Position numbers and translations under genes: made by a program. Below are positions 1-9,249 of a DNA stretch of 64,000 bases, piece after piece. The notes below the pieces were generated by a model. That model saw nothing but the letters and a program-made list of their open reading frames with translations. It did no database searches and was not told where the DNA came from. Origin of the DNA: an uncultured Devosia sp. Its GTDB lineage: Bacteria; Pseudomonadota; Alphaproteobacteria; Rhizobiales; Devosiaceae. The DNA is taken from contig NZ_CAJXJS010000016.1 in NCBI RefSeq assembly GCF_913055165.1, positions 1 through 64,000 of the forward strand, in the 5' to 3' direction. Each line of letters opens with the position of its first letter. Within the stretch, counting starts at the first letter, position 1.

Positions 1-914
1 TCCTTGAACATGGGGAAATCGGTTTCGAACCAGTTCCGGCGTTCGGTGGAATAGCGCAGATAGCCGCCGGTTTCGCCATGGATCCAGTCGCTCATGTCGA
101 TCCAGCGACCGATCTCCTCGGGGCGCTTGCGATACCAGGGCAGATATTCGCTCAGGTGCCCATTGCTTTCGGTCGAATAGACCCCGAAGCGCTTGAGCAC
201 GTCGATGCGCACCTTTTCCTGCTTGGAATAGACGGGGTGCTTCTCGAAGGCGGCGATCAATTCGTCGCTTTCGATCTTCCGGCCCTTGGCGCGGATGTCG
301 ATATACCAGGTCTGGTGGTTGATGCCCGAGCAGACATAGTCAAGCTCGCTGTCGTCGACCCCCAGAACCTGAGCAATCTGATGGGCGCCATGCTGCACGC
401 CGTGGCAAAGGCCCACAACATTGACCCCGCCATACATCTCGGCGGCCCAGGTGTTCATGGCCATGGGATTGGCATAGTTGAGGAACAATGCTCCGGGCTC
501 GGCGACCTCGCGGATATCCTTGCAGAAATCGAGGATCACCGGAATGTTGCGCTGGCCATAAAGAATGCCACCAGCGCAGATGGTATCGCCCACGCATTGA
601 TCCACCCCATATTTGAGAGGGATGGAGATGTCGGTGGCAAAAGCCTCCAGCCCGCCAACGCGGACGCAGCTCATGATGTAGCGAGCCCCGGAAATGGCCT
701 CGCGACGATCAGTCGTTGCCGTCACCTTGGCCGGCAGCTTGTTCACCGACACGATCGTCTCGATGATCTGGCGGACCATATCCAGGTTCTGCGGATTGAT
801 GTCGGTCAGCGCAAACTCGCAGCCAGCGAACTCCGGCACCTTGAGAAGGTCCGAAATCAGGGTCTTGGTAAAACCGACCGAGCCGGCGCCGATGACGGTG
901 ACTTTGAATGACAT
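1..914 (-). CDS. melA: alpha-galactosidase, glycoside hydrolase family 4 (N-terminal part, cut by window edge)
   Basis: Translating the minus strand from the ATG at 914 gives an open frame of about 304 codons that runs off the left edge. It starts MSFKVTVIGAGSVGFTK, a Rossmann NAD-binding motif. It carries the GH4 hallmarks CHGVQ (around residue 170), where Cys and His help bind the metal, and GINHQTW (around 195). GH4 alpha-galactosidases use NAD+ and Mn2+ and cleave alpha-galactosides by a redox-elimination mechanism in the cytoplasm. The start is supported by a GGGAGAGGAAA ribosome binding site just upstream. It is divergent from an AraC-type regulator, which probably controls it. The long plus-strand frame over the same bases is an antisense shadow. 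The family is firm; alpha-galactosidase rather than another GH4 activity (for example alpha-glucuronidase) is likely but not proven. Confidence 0.88.
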   Translation of the reverse strand, partial: MSFKVTVIGAGSVGFTKTLISDLLKVPEFAGCEFALTDINPQNLDMVRQIIETIVSVNKLPAKVTATTDRREAISGARYIMSCVRVGGLEAFATDISIPLKYGVDQCVGDTICAGGILYGQRNIPVILDFCKDIREVAEPGALFLNYANPMAMNTWAAEMYGGVNVVGLCHGVQHGAHQIAQVLGVDDSELDYVCSGINHQTWYIDIRAKGRKIESDELIAAFEKHPVYSKQEKVRIDVLKRFGVYSTESNGHLSEYLPWYRKRPEEIGRWIDMSDWIHGETGGYLRYSTERRNWFETDFPMFK

Positions 915-1017
915 TTTCCTCTCCCGGCGCCGCTGGGGCGCTCACAGTCCGTAGGCAACAAGTAGCGCGGGGCGCAGGAATGTTGTAGAGCAAGCTTGTG
1001 CGAACCAGGGTAATTTT

Positions 1018-1884
1018 GTGCTCACCGATCTACTGGAACATGGCTTCGACATTCGCCGCCTGGTGTTGCCGCGAAGCGCCGCCCCGCTTCACTGCATGAC
1101 CGTGAGCGCGGGCTATGAACAGCGCCGGAACGAGGTCTATTCCTGGGACGGCATGAAGCGCGGAACCGCACCATTCCTGGTCATTCAGCATACGACATTG
1201 GGGGAAGGACGATTGGACTATGCCGGTGTGCAGCACCGCCTCGTCCCGGGCACAACTATGCTCGTGACCATGCCGCACGCTCATCGCTACTTCCTGGAGC
1301 GTGGCGGTCACTGGGAGTATTTCTGGCTGCTGCTGAATGGCCGCGAGGCTTTGCGTCTGGCGCGCGAAATCCTGGATGCCACAGGCCCTGTACTGAATTT
1401 GGAAAGCGTTCAGATCGACCGACTTGCCGGAACCACCCTGAAGGCCATGACGGCTACGGACCCCACGCCGGGGCAGGTTTCGGTTCTTGGCTACGAGGTA
1501 ATGACCATCCTGCATGATGGGGTATTTGGCACCCGGTCACCGGACGACACATCATTACCCGCCGCCATCGAACGCGTGGTCGCCTATATTGAAGGCAATC
1601 TGGGCGCATCGTTGCATGTCGAGCGGCTCGCCGGGGTGGCAGAGATGAGCCGTGCGCACTTCGTGCGCCGGTTTAGTACCTGCGTCGGGCAGTCGCCATC
1701 GGACTATGTGTTGTCGCGCCGCCTCGCGCGAGCCGAGCGCCTGCTATTGGCGACCGAGATGAGCGTGGTGGAGATCGCGCAAATGACGGGCTTTGCGAAC
1801 AGCAACTACTTTGCCAAGGTCTTCCGCAAACACCGCAGCGCGGCACCGCTGGAATACCGGGCAACCCGATTCGAGGCACGCTGA
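1018..1884 (+). CDS. AraC family transcriptional regulator
   Basis: This 288-residue protein has an N-terminal AraC-type sugar-sensing cupin region (roughly residues 20-160, with a PHAHRYFLERGGHWEYFWL stretch) and a C-terminal double helix-turn-helix (roughly 185-285). The second helix-turn-helix shows the usual signature VVEIAQMTGFANSNYFAKVF. The predicted start is a GTG at 1018. It is divergent from the GH4 alpha-galactosidase with about 100 bp between the starts, the usual arrangement for a regulator of an alpha-galactoside operon (melibiose or raffinose type). The inducer is inferred from this context only. Family assignment is very secure. Confidence 0.93.
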   Translation: MLTDLLEHGFDIRRLVLPRSAAPLHCMTVSAGYEQRRNEVYSWDGMKRGTAPFLVIQHTTLGEGRLDYAGVQHRLVPGTTMLVTMPHAHRYFLERGGHWEYFWLLLNGREALRLAREILDATGPVLNLESVQIDRLAGTTLKAMTATDPTPGQVSVLGYEVMTILHDGVFGTRSPDDTSLPAAIERVVAYIEGNLGASLHVERLAGVAEMSRAHFVRRFSTCVGQSPSDYVLSRRLARAERLLLATEMSVVEIAQMTGFANSNYFAKVFRKHRSAAPLEYRATRFEAR

Positions 1885-1939
1885 TCACCTCTCCACCCAC
1901 CAATTCGGCGCGTGCCTGATCCGAAGCAACGATCTAGGA

Positions 1940-4900
1940 TTAGCCGGCGGTCGCGATAAGCGAGGCATTGCCGCCTGCGGCTGTAGTATCGATGCAGACG
2001 TGCCGTTCCACCTGCAGGCGGCTCAGTTCATGCGGGCCGGTGACGATCGGCAGCAGGGGCCCTTTCCGGCCGCTCAAAGCCTGACGAATCGAGCGAAGGG
2101 ACGGCTGATCTCCAAACCAGGCAACCGCGTCGAAACCTTCGCCGGCCTGTAGCCTGTCGAACTCAAGGGCGGCGCGTTCGAACAGACAGCCAGTCCTTTC
2201 GGCCATGGCGATCTGGGCAGCATAGTCTTCGGCCCGAGGGCCAAGGCAGAGCAGTGTACCACGCGGCGCGGTGTGAAGCCGGTTGGTTTCCCCCGTTGGG
2301 CCGGGTAGGTCGAGCGTGGCGGTCTGCAGCGTGGCGCCACATTGGGTAAATCGCGGCAGATAATGAGGACCGCCTGCCTTCGGGCCCGTGCCTGATAGGC
2401 CCTCGCCACCAAACGGCTGGCTTCCGACCACCGCACCGATCTGGTTGCGATTGACGTAGATGTTGCCGGCGTGGACGTTTCGTTCCAACCACTTCACCCG
2501 AGACGATATTCGAGTATGTACGCCAAATGTCAGGCCATAACCCGATGCGTTGATGGCGGCGATGACCCCTGGAAGCTGTTCGCTGCCAAATGTTGCCACA
2601 TGCAACACCGGGCCGAAAATTTCCTCTGGTATCTCCTCGATACCCGACACTTTCAGCACGACAGGGGCGAAGAAGGTCCCTCCAGCAGTTGCACCCAGCC
2701 GATGGAGCACCCGATCCTCGCGCTCTGACACATAAGCCGCGATCTTGTCCCGGGCAGCGTGATCGATCACTGGGCCAATATCGGTTGTCAAAAACCAGGG
2801 ATTGCCGACGCGCAACTCATCCATGGCACCCTTAAGCATCTCCATGGTCCGGTCGTAGGCCTCCTCCTGGATGTAGAGGATGCGAAGAGCCGAGCAGCGC
2901 TGACCGGCTGACTGGAATGCTGACGCGATGATGTCACGCACGGCCTGTTCCGGCAGTGCCGTAGTGTCCACCACCATGGCATTGAGGCCGCCGGTCTCCG
3001 CGATCAAAGGAGCGTTGGCGGGCCCGTGCTCAACCATGGCCTGCTCGATCCGTCGCGCAGTCGGCAGCGATCCGGTGAAGGCTACCCCGGCGATATGTGC
3101 GCTTGAGGTCAGCAACTGGCCGACCTTGGGGCCCCCGGGCAAGAGTTGTACTGCATCCATTGGGATCCCTGCCTCATGCATCAATTGCACGGCACGATAG
3201 GCGACCAGTGGCGTCTGCGGTGCCGGCTTTGCCAGCACAGGGTTGCCTGCCACCAGTGCCGCTGCAATCTGGCCGGTGAATATGGCCAATGGGAAGTTCC
3301 AGGGCGATATGCAGACGAACGGCCCTCTTGGCCCTGCGCCCAACTTTGGCGCTTCATCGGCATAATAGCGCAAGAAATCGACGGCCTCGCGCAATTCGGC
3401 GACTGCATCGGCCCAGGTCTTGCCGGCCTCGCGGGCCAGGATGGCGAAGATTTCGGGGGCATTGGCTTCGTAAAGGTCTGCGACGGTGCGCAACAAGGCT
3501 GCCCGTTCCTCGACGGAGACCTCTGCCCATTGGGAGTTCGAAGCGGCGCTGATTGCCTGCTCCACCTGCTCGCCGGTCGCCTCGGTGACCTTGCCCACTG
3601 TGTCGCAATGCTCCGAGGGGTTGGCGATTGAAGTCCCTTGTTCATCATCAATAGTCATCGCGCCAAGGCAGCGAGCCGTCCACTGGACGCTGGAAAATGC
3701 CTCTCGGGCCGCCTCCATCGCCCCCAGGGCAACCGGGTCGGTCAGGTCCAGGCCCGAGGAATTGCGCCGGCTGCCAAAAATCGCTGAGGGGTGGGCGATG
3801 GCCGGGTTCGGGACATCTTCGCCCAGATGCAACAGCTTTTCGATCGGGTCTTCCGCTACCCTCTCGGCAGGAATGTCGTCATCGGCGATCTGATGGACAA
3901 AGGACCCGTTGGCGCCGTTTTCCAGCAGACGCCGCACGAGATAGGCCAACAAGTCGCGATGGGCTCCGACAGGCGCATAGATGCGCGTTGCCGTACCGCT
4001 CTTCTGGCGCAACACATCATGCAATTGCTCGCCCATGCCATGCAGGCGCTGGAATTCGTAGGTCTCGCTCGACCGCCCTGCCGCCTCGGCCAGATGCAGA
4101 ACGGACGCGGCCGTGTGGGCGTTGTGCGTGGCGAATTGGGGATAGATGTGCCTGGCTGCAAACAGGCGGCGCGCCGCAGCAATATAGCTGACATCGGTCG
4201 CCGCCTTGCGCGTAAATACCGGAAAGCCGGGCAAGCCCAGCACCTGGGCCCGCTTGATCTCGGCGTCCCAGTAAGCACCCTTGACCAGTCGCACCATGAT
4301 GCGCCGGTCCAGCCGCGCCGCCGTCTGCTCCAGCCAGTCGACCAGGGGCAGGACCCGCCGGCCATAGGCCTGCACCACAACGCCGAAACCGTCCCACCCT
4401 GCCAATTCGGGCGTCTCGAGCACTGCTTCGATCACGTCGAGGGAGAGGTCCAGCCGGTCCGCCTCTTCGGCATCAATGTTGAACCCCATGTTTGCCCCGG
4501 CTGCCGCGCGGGCGAGTTCCCGGGTGGTTTCGACGAGTTCATTGAGCACCCGGTCGCGCTGGGCATACTCATAGCGGGGGTGCAACGCGCTGAGCTTGAC
4601 CGAGATGCCGGGATTGTCGCGCACCGAACCGTGAATGCATTGCGGAGCCAGTGCGTTGATGGCGTTGAGATAAGCGGCGCAATAGCGTTTTGCGTCCGCC
4701 GCAGTGCGCGCCGCCTCCCCGAGCATGTCATAGGAGTAGCGGTACCCCTCTGCCTCCGGCTTCTTGGCGCGGGCGATCGCCTCGTCGATGGTCCGTCCAA
4801 AGACAAACTGGCGGCCCATCAGCCGCATCGCCTGGCTCACCGCGGTCCGGATGACCGGTTCGCCCAGCCTCGCCACCACCCGTTGAAGTGCAGACTGCTG

Positions 4901-5311
4901 CGCGACCTCGGGATTGCCCAGCACTTCGGCAGTCAGGTTTAGCGCCCAGGACGAGAAGTTCACCAGCGGGCTTTCCGATCCCCCGAAATGCCGGGCCCAG
5001 TCGCCGCCGCCGATCTTGTCGTGGATAAGCGCATCGATGGTCTCGCTGTCGGGAACCCGCAACAGCGCTTCGGCCAGCGCCATCAGTGCCAGCCCCTCAT
5101 CGCTGTCGAGACCATATTCGGCCAGAAAGCTCTCCATCAGACCTGGCCTTGTGCTCTGGCGCACAGCCTGAACCAGTTCGACGGCCTTGAGCGATACGGC
5201 CTTTCGATCGGCCGGCTCCAGGCCAGTCTCGGCAATCAGTTCCTGAACGAGCTTGGTCTCGTCGGCGTAGAGACGAGAACGAAGCAGCTGGCGCGGCGAG
5301 AAATCGGACAT
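1940..5311 (-). CDS. putA: bifunctional proline dehydrogenase / L-glutamate gamma-semialdehyde dehydrogenase
   Basis: This 1123-residue protein oxidises proline to glutamate in two steps, with FAD in the N-terminal dehydrogenase and NAD+ in the C-terminal aldehyde dehydrogenase. The proline dehydrogenase barrel (roughly residues 165-470) contains RLVKGAYWDAEIKRAQ near 340 and YAPVGAHRDLLAYLVRRLLE near its end. The aldehyde dehydrogenase part (about 520-990) has FTGSLPTAR for NAD binding, the general-base Glu in ETGGLNAM (about 772) and the nucleophilic Cys in AGQRCSAL (about 805). It lacks the N-terminal ribbon-helix-helix found in the 1320-residue E. coli protein, so it should not repress itself. 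That fits the divergent Lrp-type gene next door. The extra C-terminal segment of about 120 residues suggests a type B PutA. Confidence 0.96.
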   Translation of the reverse strand: MSDFSPRQLLRSRLYADETKLVQELIAETGLEPADRKAVSLKAVELVQAVRQSTRPGLMESFLAEYGLDSDEGLALMALAEALLRVPDSETIDALIHDKIGGGDWARHFGGSESPLVNFSSWALNLTAEVLGNPEVAQQSALQRVVARLGEPVIRTAVSQAMRLMGRQFVFGRTIDEAIARAKKPEAEGYRYSYDMLGEAARTAADAKRYCAAYLNAINALAPQCIHGSVRDNPGISVKLSALHPRYEYAQRDRVLNELVETTRELARAAAGANMGFNIDAEEADRLDLSLDVIEAVLETPELAGWDGFGVVVQAYGRRVLPLVDWLEQTAARLDRRIMVRLVKGAYWDAEIKRAQVLGLPGFPVFTRKAATDVSYIAAARRLFAARHIYPQFATHNAHTAASVLHLAEAAGRSSETYEFQRLHGMGEQLHDVLRQKSGTATRIYAPVGAHRDLLAYLVRRLLENGANGSFVHQIADDDIPAERVAEDPIEKLLHLGEDVPNPAIAHPSAIFGSRRNSSGLDLTDPVALGAMEAAREAFSSVQWTARCLGAMTIDDEQGTSIANPSEHCDTVGKVTEATGEQVEQAISAASNSQWAEVSVEERAALLRTVADLYEANAPEIFAILAREAGKTWADAVAELREAVDFLRYYADEAPKLGAGPRGPFVCISPWNFPLAIFTGQIAAALVAGNPVLAKPAPQTPLVAYRAVQLMHEAGIPMDAVQLLPGGPKVGQLLTSSAHIAGVAFTGSLPTARRIEQAMVEHGPANAPLIAETGGLNAMVVDTTALPEQAVRDIIASAFQSAGQRCSALRILYIQEEAYDRTMEMLKGAMDELRVGNPWFLTTDIGPVIDHAARDKIAAYVSEREDRVLHRLGATAGGTFFAPVVLKVSGIEEIPEEIFGPVLHVATFGSEQLPGVIAAINASGYGLTFGVHTRISSRVKWLERNVHAGNIYVNRNQIGAVVGSQPFGGEGLSGTGPKAGGPHYLPRFTQCGATLQTATLDLPGPTGETNRLHTAPRGTLLCLGPRAEDYAAQIAMAERTGCLFERAALEFDRLQAGEGFDAVAWFGDQPSLRSIRQALSGRKGPLLPIVTGPHELSRLQVERHVCIDTTAAGGNASLIATAG

Positions 5312-5341
5312 GAGGACTGGTCCCAGTGAATGCAGACCATG

Positions 5342-5363
5342 ATGCCAGATGCATTGCAGGCAT
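5342..5363. promoter_or_regulatory. candidate PutR operator between putA and putR
   Basis: The divergent putA-putR intergenic region contains a perfect inverted repeat, ATGCC-N12-GGCAT, with a further ATGCAT palindrome inside the spacer. Lrp/AsnC regulators bind imperfect palindromes of roughly this size as dimers. The site lies about 30 bp upstream of the putA start and 70 bp upstream of the putR start, so it could serve both promoters. The repeat is seen; its function is inferred. Confidence 0.4.
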
Positions 5364-5433
5364 TTCGCCTTTTGTGGTACGGACGAATAGGCTCTTTGCC
5401 GGAAAAATGCACAGAATCTGGACAGGTACGCCT

Positions 5434-5901
5434 ATGAATTCACTACACGATAGCCCATTGGACCACACCGATCGACGTATCATCGATGAGCTCGCCCGCA
5501 ACGGCAGGATCAGCGTCGCCGAGTTGAGCCGACGGGTGCATCTGTCAAAGACGCCCTGCCAGGCACGCATCAAGCGGTTGGAACAGGATGGCTACATTCT
5601 GGGCTATCGCGCCGTCATCGACCCCACGCGACTGGGCTTGCCACATGTCGCCTTTGTCGAGGTACGGCTCAGCGACACGCGAAAGGCGGCGCTGGAAGCT
5701 TTCAACATGGCCGTCCGCGCCCTGCCCGAGGTGGAGCAGGCGCATATGATCGCTTCGAGCTTTGACTATCTACTCAAGGTACGCACTAAGGATATCGCCG
5801 CTTATCGCGAAGTACTGGGAGAGAAGATTTCCTCTCTCCCGCATGTGGCGCACACCTCGACCCATGTGTCGATGGAAGCGGTCAAGGACGACGTCGAGTA
5901 G
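5434..5901 (+). CDS. putR: Lrp/AsnC family regulator, probable proline dehydrogenase activator PutR
   Basis: This 155-residue protein has an N-terminal winged helix-turn-helix (LDHTDRRIIDELARNGRISV, then LSRRVHLSKTPCQARIKRLE) and a C-terminal RAM ligand-binding domain. Both its sequence type and its position divergent from putA match PutR, which activates putA when proline is present in Rhizobium and Agrobacterium relatives. I chose the ATG at 5434 because the protein then begins a few residues before the helix-turn-helix, as in the family. An upstream in-frame ATG at 5326 would add 36 residues of non-conserved sequence and reach almost to putA. The ATG at 5407 is a second alternative. Confidence 0.9.
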   Translation: MNSLHDSPLDHTDRRIIDELARNGRISVAELSRRVHLSKTPCQARIKRLEQDGYILGYRAVIDPTRLGLPHVAFVEVRLSDTRKAALEAFNMAVRALPEVEQAHMIASSFDYLLKVRTKDIAAYREVLGEKISSLPHVAHTSTHVSMEAVKDDVE

Positions 5902-5966
5902 CATCGGCCTTGCAAGCGGACCAACCCTCTGCCATTCCGGCATTATCAGCGGTCTGGGGGACTGTT

Positions 5967-6695
5967 ATGAAAACCGTTCTTGTGGTCGGAATCGGAACGG
6001 GCAGCGCCGAACATCTGACTGTGGCCGCCATAGATGCCCTGAACCGCGCCGATGTCCTGTTTGTTCCGGACAAGGGCACCCACAAATCCGACCTCGCCGG
6101 TATCAGGCGGGATATCATCGCGCGCTTCGTACAACGTTCCGACCTGCGTCAGATCAGCTATTCGGTGCCGCGTCGAGACGTGCAAAACCCGGACTATGAG
6201 CAAGGCGTCGCCGATTGGCATCGCGCGCTGAGCGATATCTACGCCAAGCTGATCGCCGATATCCCCCAAAACGGTACGGGCGCTTTCCTCGTCTGGGGCG
6301 ACCCGGGGCTCTATGACTCGACGCTTCGCATTCTTGAGGGCGTGTCCGCACCTTTCGGCGTCGAGGTTGTGCCAGGTATCTCGGCCGTACAGGCCCTCAC
6401 CGCCGCTCACCGCATTCCGCTCAACCGCATCGGCGAGCCGGTGATGATTACCCCTGGCCGCAAGCTGGGCCCGGTGGAAACCGACACCGTGGTGATGCTG
6501 GACGGCCAGATGGCCTTCCGGCACGCCGACCCGGACCTTCAGATCTACTGGGGAGCCTATCTCGGGACAGCCGATGAAATCCTCATCGCGGGACGACTGG
6601 GGGATGTCTGCGAGCGCATCGTTGAGGCAAGAACACAGGCCCGCGAACGCCATGGCTGGATCATGGACACCTATCTCCTGCGCAAGCAACGGTAG
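5967..6695 (+). CDS. cobF: precorrin-6A synthase (deacetylating)
   Basis: CobF methylates C-1 of precorrin-5 with release of acetate, in the aerobic cobalamin pathway. The 242-residue protein begins MKTVLVVGIGTGSAEHLTVA and has the tetrapyrrole methylase layout, with VWGDPGLYDSTLRIL near the middle and VVPGISAVQ following. The ATG at 5967 follows a CTGGGGGA ribosome binding site. A longer frame from 5910 would add 19 residues and start 8 bp after putR, and it has no better signal. This is the first gene of the cob operon. Only 65 bp separate it from putR, too little for a full cobalamin riboswitch, so the operon may be transcribed from inside putR or from this short gap. Confidence 0.93.
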   Translation: MKTVLVVGIGTGSAEHLTVAAIDALNRADVLFVPDKGTHKSDLAGIRRDIIARFVQRSDLRQISYSVPRRDVQNPDYEQGVADWHRALSDIYAKLIADIPQNGTGAFLVWGDPGLYDSTLRILEGVSAPFGVEVVPGISAVQALTAAHRIPLNRIGEPVMITPGRKLGPVETDTVVMLDGQMAFRHADPDLQIYWGAYLGTADEILIAGRLGDVCERIVEARTQARERHGWIMDTYLLRKQR

Positions 6696-6728
6696 TGCCG
6701 GACCGCCGGGGCTGGTAAGAATTGCGCC

Positions 6729-7898
6729 ATGATATCGGCACCCATAGCTGACCCGGCCCGGCGCGGCACCTGCCCAACGCTCCATGCCCCGATGTTGACG
6801 GGCGATGGCTTGCTGGCGCGCGTGCGGGTGCTGGGCCGAGTACTCTCGCTGTCGCAATTCATGGAGATCGCGCGACTGGCGGAACGGCACGGAAATGGCC
6901 TTGTGGAGGTCACCGCGCGCGGCAATCTTCAGGTTCGGGGGCTTACACCTCGCTCCGCGCCCCAATTCGCGGAGGCCGTGGCAGCGCTCGTGGCTATAGA
7001 GTCGGGCCTGGTCGTGGATGTCTCGCCACTCGCTGGCCTTGATCCATCCGAAGCAATGGACCCCAGAGGCCTTGCTGAACGCATTCGCGTTGCAGCAGAG
7101 CCTCTGGCCGACCGGCTCGGCCCCAAGGTCAGCGTCGTGGTCGATGGCAATGGTCAAGTATCCCTGGCAGATATCAAAGCGGACATTCGCCTCACGGCCC
7201 AGACGCCGCAAACCTGGCTTATGACATTGGGCGGGGCGAAGCCGCAGGCAGTGGACGAAGCGGCGGCTTTTTCGACCACGATGGCCGTTCTGGGCGCGCT
7301 GGCGGCAATCGGTCCGGATGCACGGGCGACGGATCTGTTCCCCGCGCCCGTGACGAAACCAGGAAAACACACAGCCCCAGTCGCCTGGCCCGGCGAGATT
7401 ACCTTGCGCACCGGTCATTGTGGGGCGTTTGCCCTGCCTTTTGGCCAGATCGAGGCAGACAGCCTGGTCGGCCTCGCCACCGCAATGGCAGCCGAGGGTC
7501 TGGACTGCCTTCGCCTTGCCCCGGATCATGTCCTGCTCGTTGACGGCATGTCAGCCGCCCTGCTCCAGCAGGCGGACGACCTTGGGTTTGTCACGCGTGC
7601 CGACGACCCGCGCCGGCGTATCAGCGCCTGCAGCGGCAGCCAGGGGTGCGCCTCAGGTCTGATCGCCGCACGCCAGATCGCGCTGCGCCTGGCAGAACAG
7701 GGCGTGACGGAGCAGCATTTGCACGTATCCGGATGCAGCAAGGGGTGCGCCCACCCCGGACCTGCCCGTGTGACATTGGTCGGGCGCACCGACGGGATTG
7801 GCCTTGTCATCGACGGTCGGGCAGGCGATACGCCTCAACAATTGCTGGACGAGGCCGCGCTTCTTGCCGGTGCCGTTCCCTTTCAGGACGGACGATGA
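6729..7898 (+). CDS. cobG: precorrin-3B synthase
   Basis: CobG is the monooxygenase that hydroxylates precorrin-3A and forms the gamma-lactone, committing the pathway to its oxygen-dependent branch. The 389-residue protein is a half-size relative of sulfite/nitrite reductases. The N-terminal part (RGTCPTLHAPMLTGDGLLAR) and the cysteine clusters ISACSGSQGCASG and HVSGCSKGCAHPGPA near residues 300-345 match the iron-sulfur cluster and sirohaem-type site. Its presence shows that the organism uses the aerobic pathway. The stop overlaps the cobH start by 4 bp. Confidence 0.95.
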   Translation: MISAPIADPARRGTCPTLHAPMLTGDGLLARVRVLGRVLSLSQFMEIARLAERHGNGLVEVTARGNLQVRGLTPRSAPQFAEAVAALVAIESGLVVDVSPLAGLDPSEAMDPRGLAERIRVAAEPLADRLGPKVSVVVDGNGQVSLADIKADIRLTAQTPQTWLMTLGGAKPQAVDEAAAFSTTMAVLGALAAIGPDARATDLFPAPVTKPGKHTAPVAWPGEITLRTGHCGAFALPFGQIEADSLVGLATAMAAEGLDCLRLAPDHVLLVDGMSAALLQQADDLGFVTRADDPRRRISACSGSQGCASGLIAARQIALRLAEQGVTEQHLHVSGCSKGCAHPGPARVTLVGRTDGIGLVIDGRAGDTPQQLLDEAALLAGAVPFQDGR

Positions 7899-8527
7899 CC
7901 CGATATGACTACATCAAGGATGGTGACAGCATCTATCGCCAGTCCTTTTCCATCATCCGAGCCGAAGCCGACCTGGCGCGCTTTTCCGAGGAAGAGGCCG
8001 AACTTGCTGTTCGCATGATCCATGCCGCTGGAATGGTCGAGGCAGCGCAGCACTTCACGTTCAGTCCAGGTTTCGTATCGGCCGCCCGGATCGCGCTCAA
8101 CGCCGGTGCCCCCATACTGTGCGATGCCGAAATGGTGGCGCGCGGCGTCACGGCCGCCAGGTTACCGGCAGACAATGCCGTGATCTGCACCCTGCGCGAT
8201 CCGCGCACACCCGTTCTGGCCGACCGTATCGGTAATACGCGTTCAGCAGCCGCCCTGCATCTTTGGGACGAGCATCTCGAGGGCGCTGTGGTGGCTATTG
8301 GCAATGCACCCACGGCGCTGTTTCATTTGCTTGAAATGCTCCGGGACGGGGCACCAAGGCCGGCCGCGATCCTGGGCATGCCGGTCGGCTTCGTGGGCGC
8401 GGCCGAATCCAAGGACGCCCTGGCGGAAAACTCCTATGGTGTGCCCTATGCCATTGTGCGCGGGCGCCTGGGTGGCAGTGCCATCACCGCCGCCTGTCTC
8501 AACGCCCTGGCGAGGCCGGGACTATGA
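7895..8527 (+). CDS. cobH: precorrin-8X methylmutase
   Basis: CobH moves the methyl group from C-11 to C-12 to give hydrogenobyrinic acid. The 210-residue protein starts MTRYDYIKDGDSIYRQSFSI and contains AAGMVEAAQHFTFSPG, in which the conserved His is the catalytic residue of the family. It also has IGNAPTALFHLLEM and GMPVGFVGAAESK. The start is the ATG at 7895 in an ATGA overlap with cobG. The open frame continues upstream inside cobG, but those residues are out of family. The stop overlaps cobI by 4 bp. Confidence 0.96.
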   Translation: MTRYDYIKDGDSIYRQSFSIIRAEADLARFSEEEAELAVRMIHAAGMVEAAQHFTFSPGFVSAARIALNAGAPILCDAEMVARGVTAARLPADNAVICTLRDPRTPVLADRIGNTRSAAALHLWDEHLEGAVVAIGNAPTALFHLLEMLRDGAPRPAAILGMPVGFVGAAESKDALAENSYGVPYAIVRGRLGGSAITAACLNALARPGL

Positions 8528-9249
8528 GCGGGAAGCTGTTCGGTGTCGGCACGGGCCCCGGGGATCCGGACCTGCTGACCATCAAGGCGGTGCGGGCAAT
8601 CGAAACTGCCGATGTGGTGGCCTATTTCGCCAAACGCGGCAATGCCAGCAACGCCCGGGCCATTGCGGCCACTCATTTCCGACCCGAACAGATCGAGGAA
8701 CCCCTCGAATATCCGGTGACCACCGAGATCGATCGGCGCGAGAATGGTTACAAGACCCAGATCGAAGCTTTTTATGCCGAGGCCGCGGACCGGATTGCTG
8801 CCCATCTGGATGCCGGACGGGCCGTCGCCGTTCTGAGCGAAGGCGACCCCCTGTTCTATGGGAGCTATATGCACCTGCATCTGCGACTTGCTCCTCACTA
8901 TGATACCGAGGTCATTCCTGGGATTACCGCCATGTCTGGCTGCTGGTCTGCAGCTGGACTCCCGCTCGTGCAGGGCGACGATATCCTGACCGTGCTTCCT
9001 GGCACCCTCGACCGGGACGAGATCGCCCGGCGGCTGGGCAATACCCAGGGTGCAGTCATCATGAAACTGGGCCGCAACCTGCCTAAGGTGCGCGCCGCCC
9101 TCGCTGACGCCGGGAGATTGCACCAGGCGGTCTATGTCGAGCGCGGCACGACGGCGAGTGGCCGCTCGATCCCTCTCACTGACAAGAGCGATGACGTTGC
9201 CCCCTATTTTTCCTTGGTGCTGGTGCCTGGCTGGAGCACTCGGCCATGA
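8524..9249 (+). CDS. cobI: precorrin-2 C20-methyltransferase
   Basis: CobI adds the C-20 methyl group to precorrin-2, using S-adenosylmethionine. The 241-residue tetrapyrrole methylase has the SAM-binding loop FGVGTGPGDPDLLTIKAVRA at its N-terminus. In the middle it has VLSEGDPLFYGSYMHLHLRL and VIPGITAMSGCWSAAGLPL, the usual CobI/CbiL sequence. It is coupled by 4-bp overlaps to cobH upstream and cobJ downstream. Confidence 0.95.
   Translation: MSGKLFGVGTGPGDPDLLTIKAVRAIETADVVAYFAKRGNASNARAIAATHFRPEQIEEPLEYPVTTEIDRRENGYKTQIEAFYAEAADRIAAHLDAGRAVAVLSEGDPLFYGSYMHLHLRLAPHYDTEVIPGITAMSGCWSAAGLPLVQGDDILTVLPGTLDRDEIARRLGNTQGAVIMKLGRNLPKVRAALADAGRLHQAVYVERGTTASGRSIPLTDKSDDVAPYFSLVLVPGWSTRP

Noticed and set aside
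3791-4942. 383-codon plus-strand frame inside putA
   Set aside because: It is antisense to the conserved proline dehydrogenase domain, and no family resemblance is seen.
5902-5966. cobalamin riboswitch upstream of cobF
   Set aside because: Only 65 bp separate putR and cobF, and no B12-box-like sequence is seen.
5946-7529. 527-codon open frame on the minus strand across cobF and cobG
   Set aside because: It lies antisense to two certain cob genes, has low-complexity composition typical of GC-rich shadow frames and shows no family motif.
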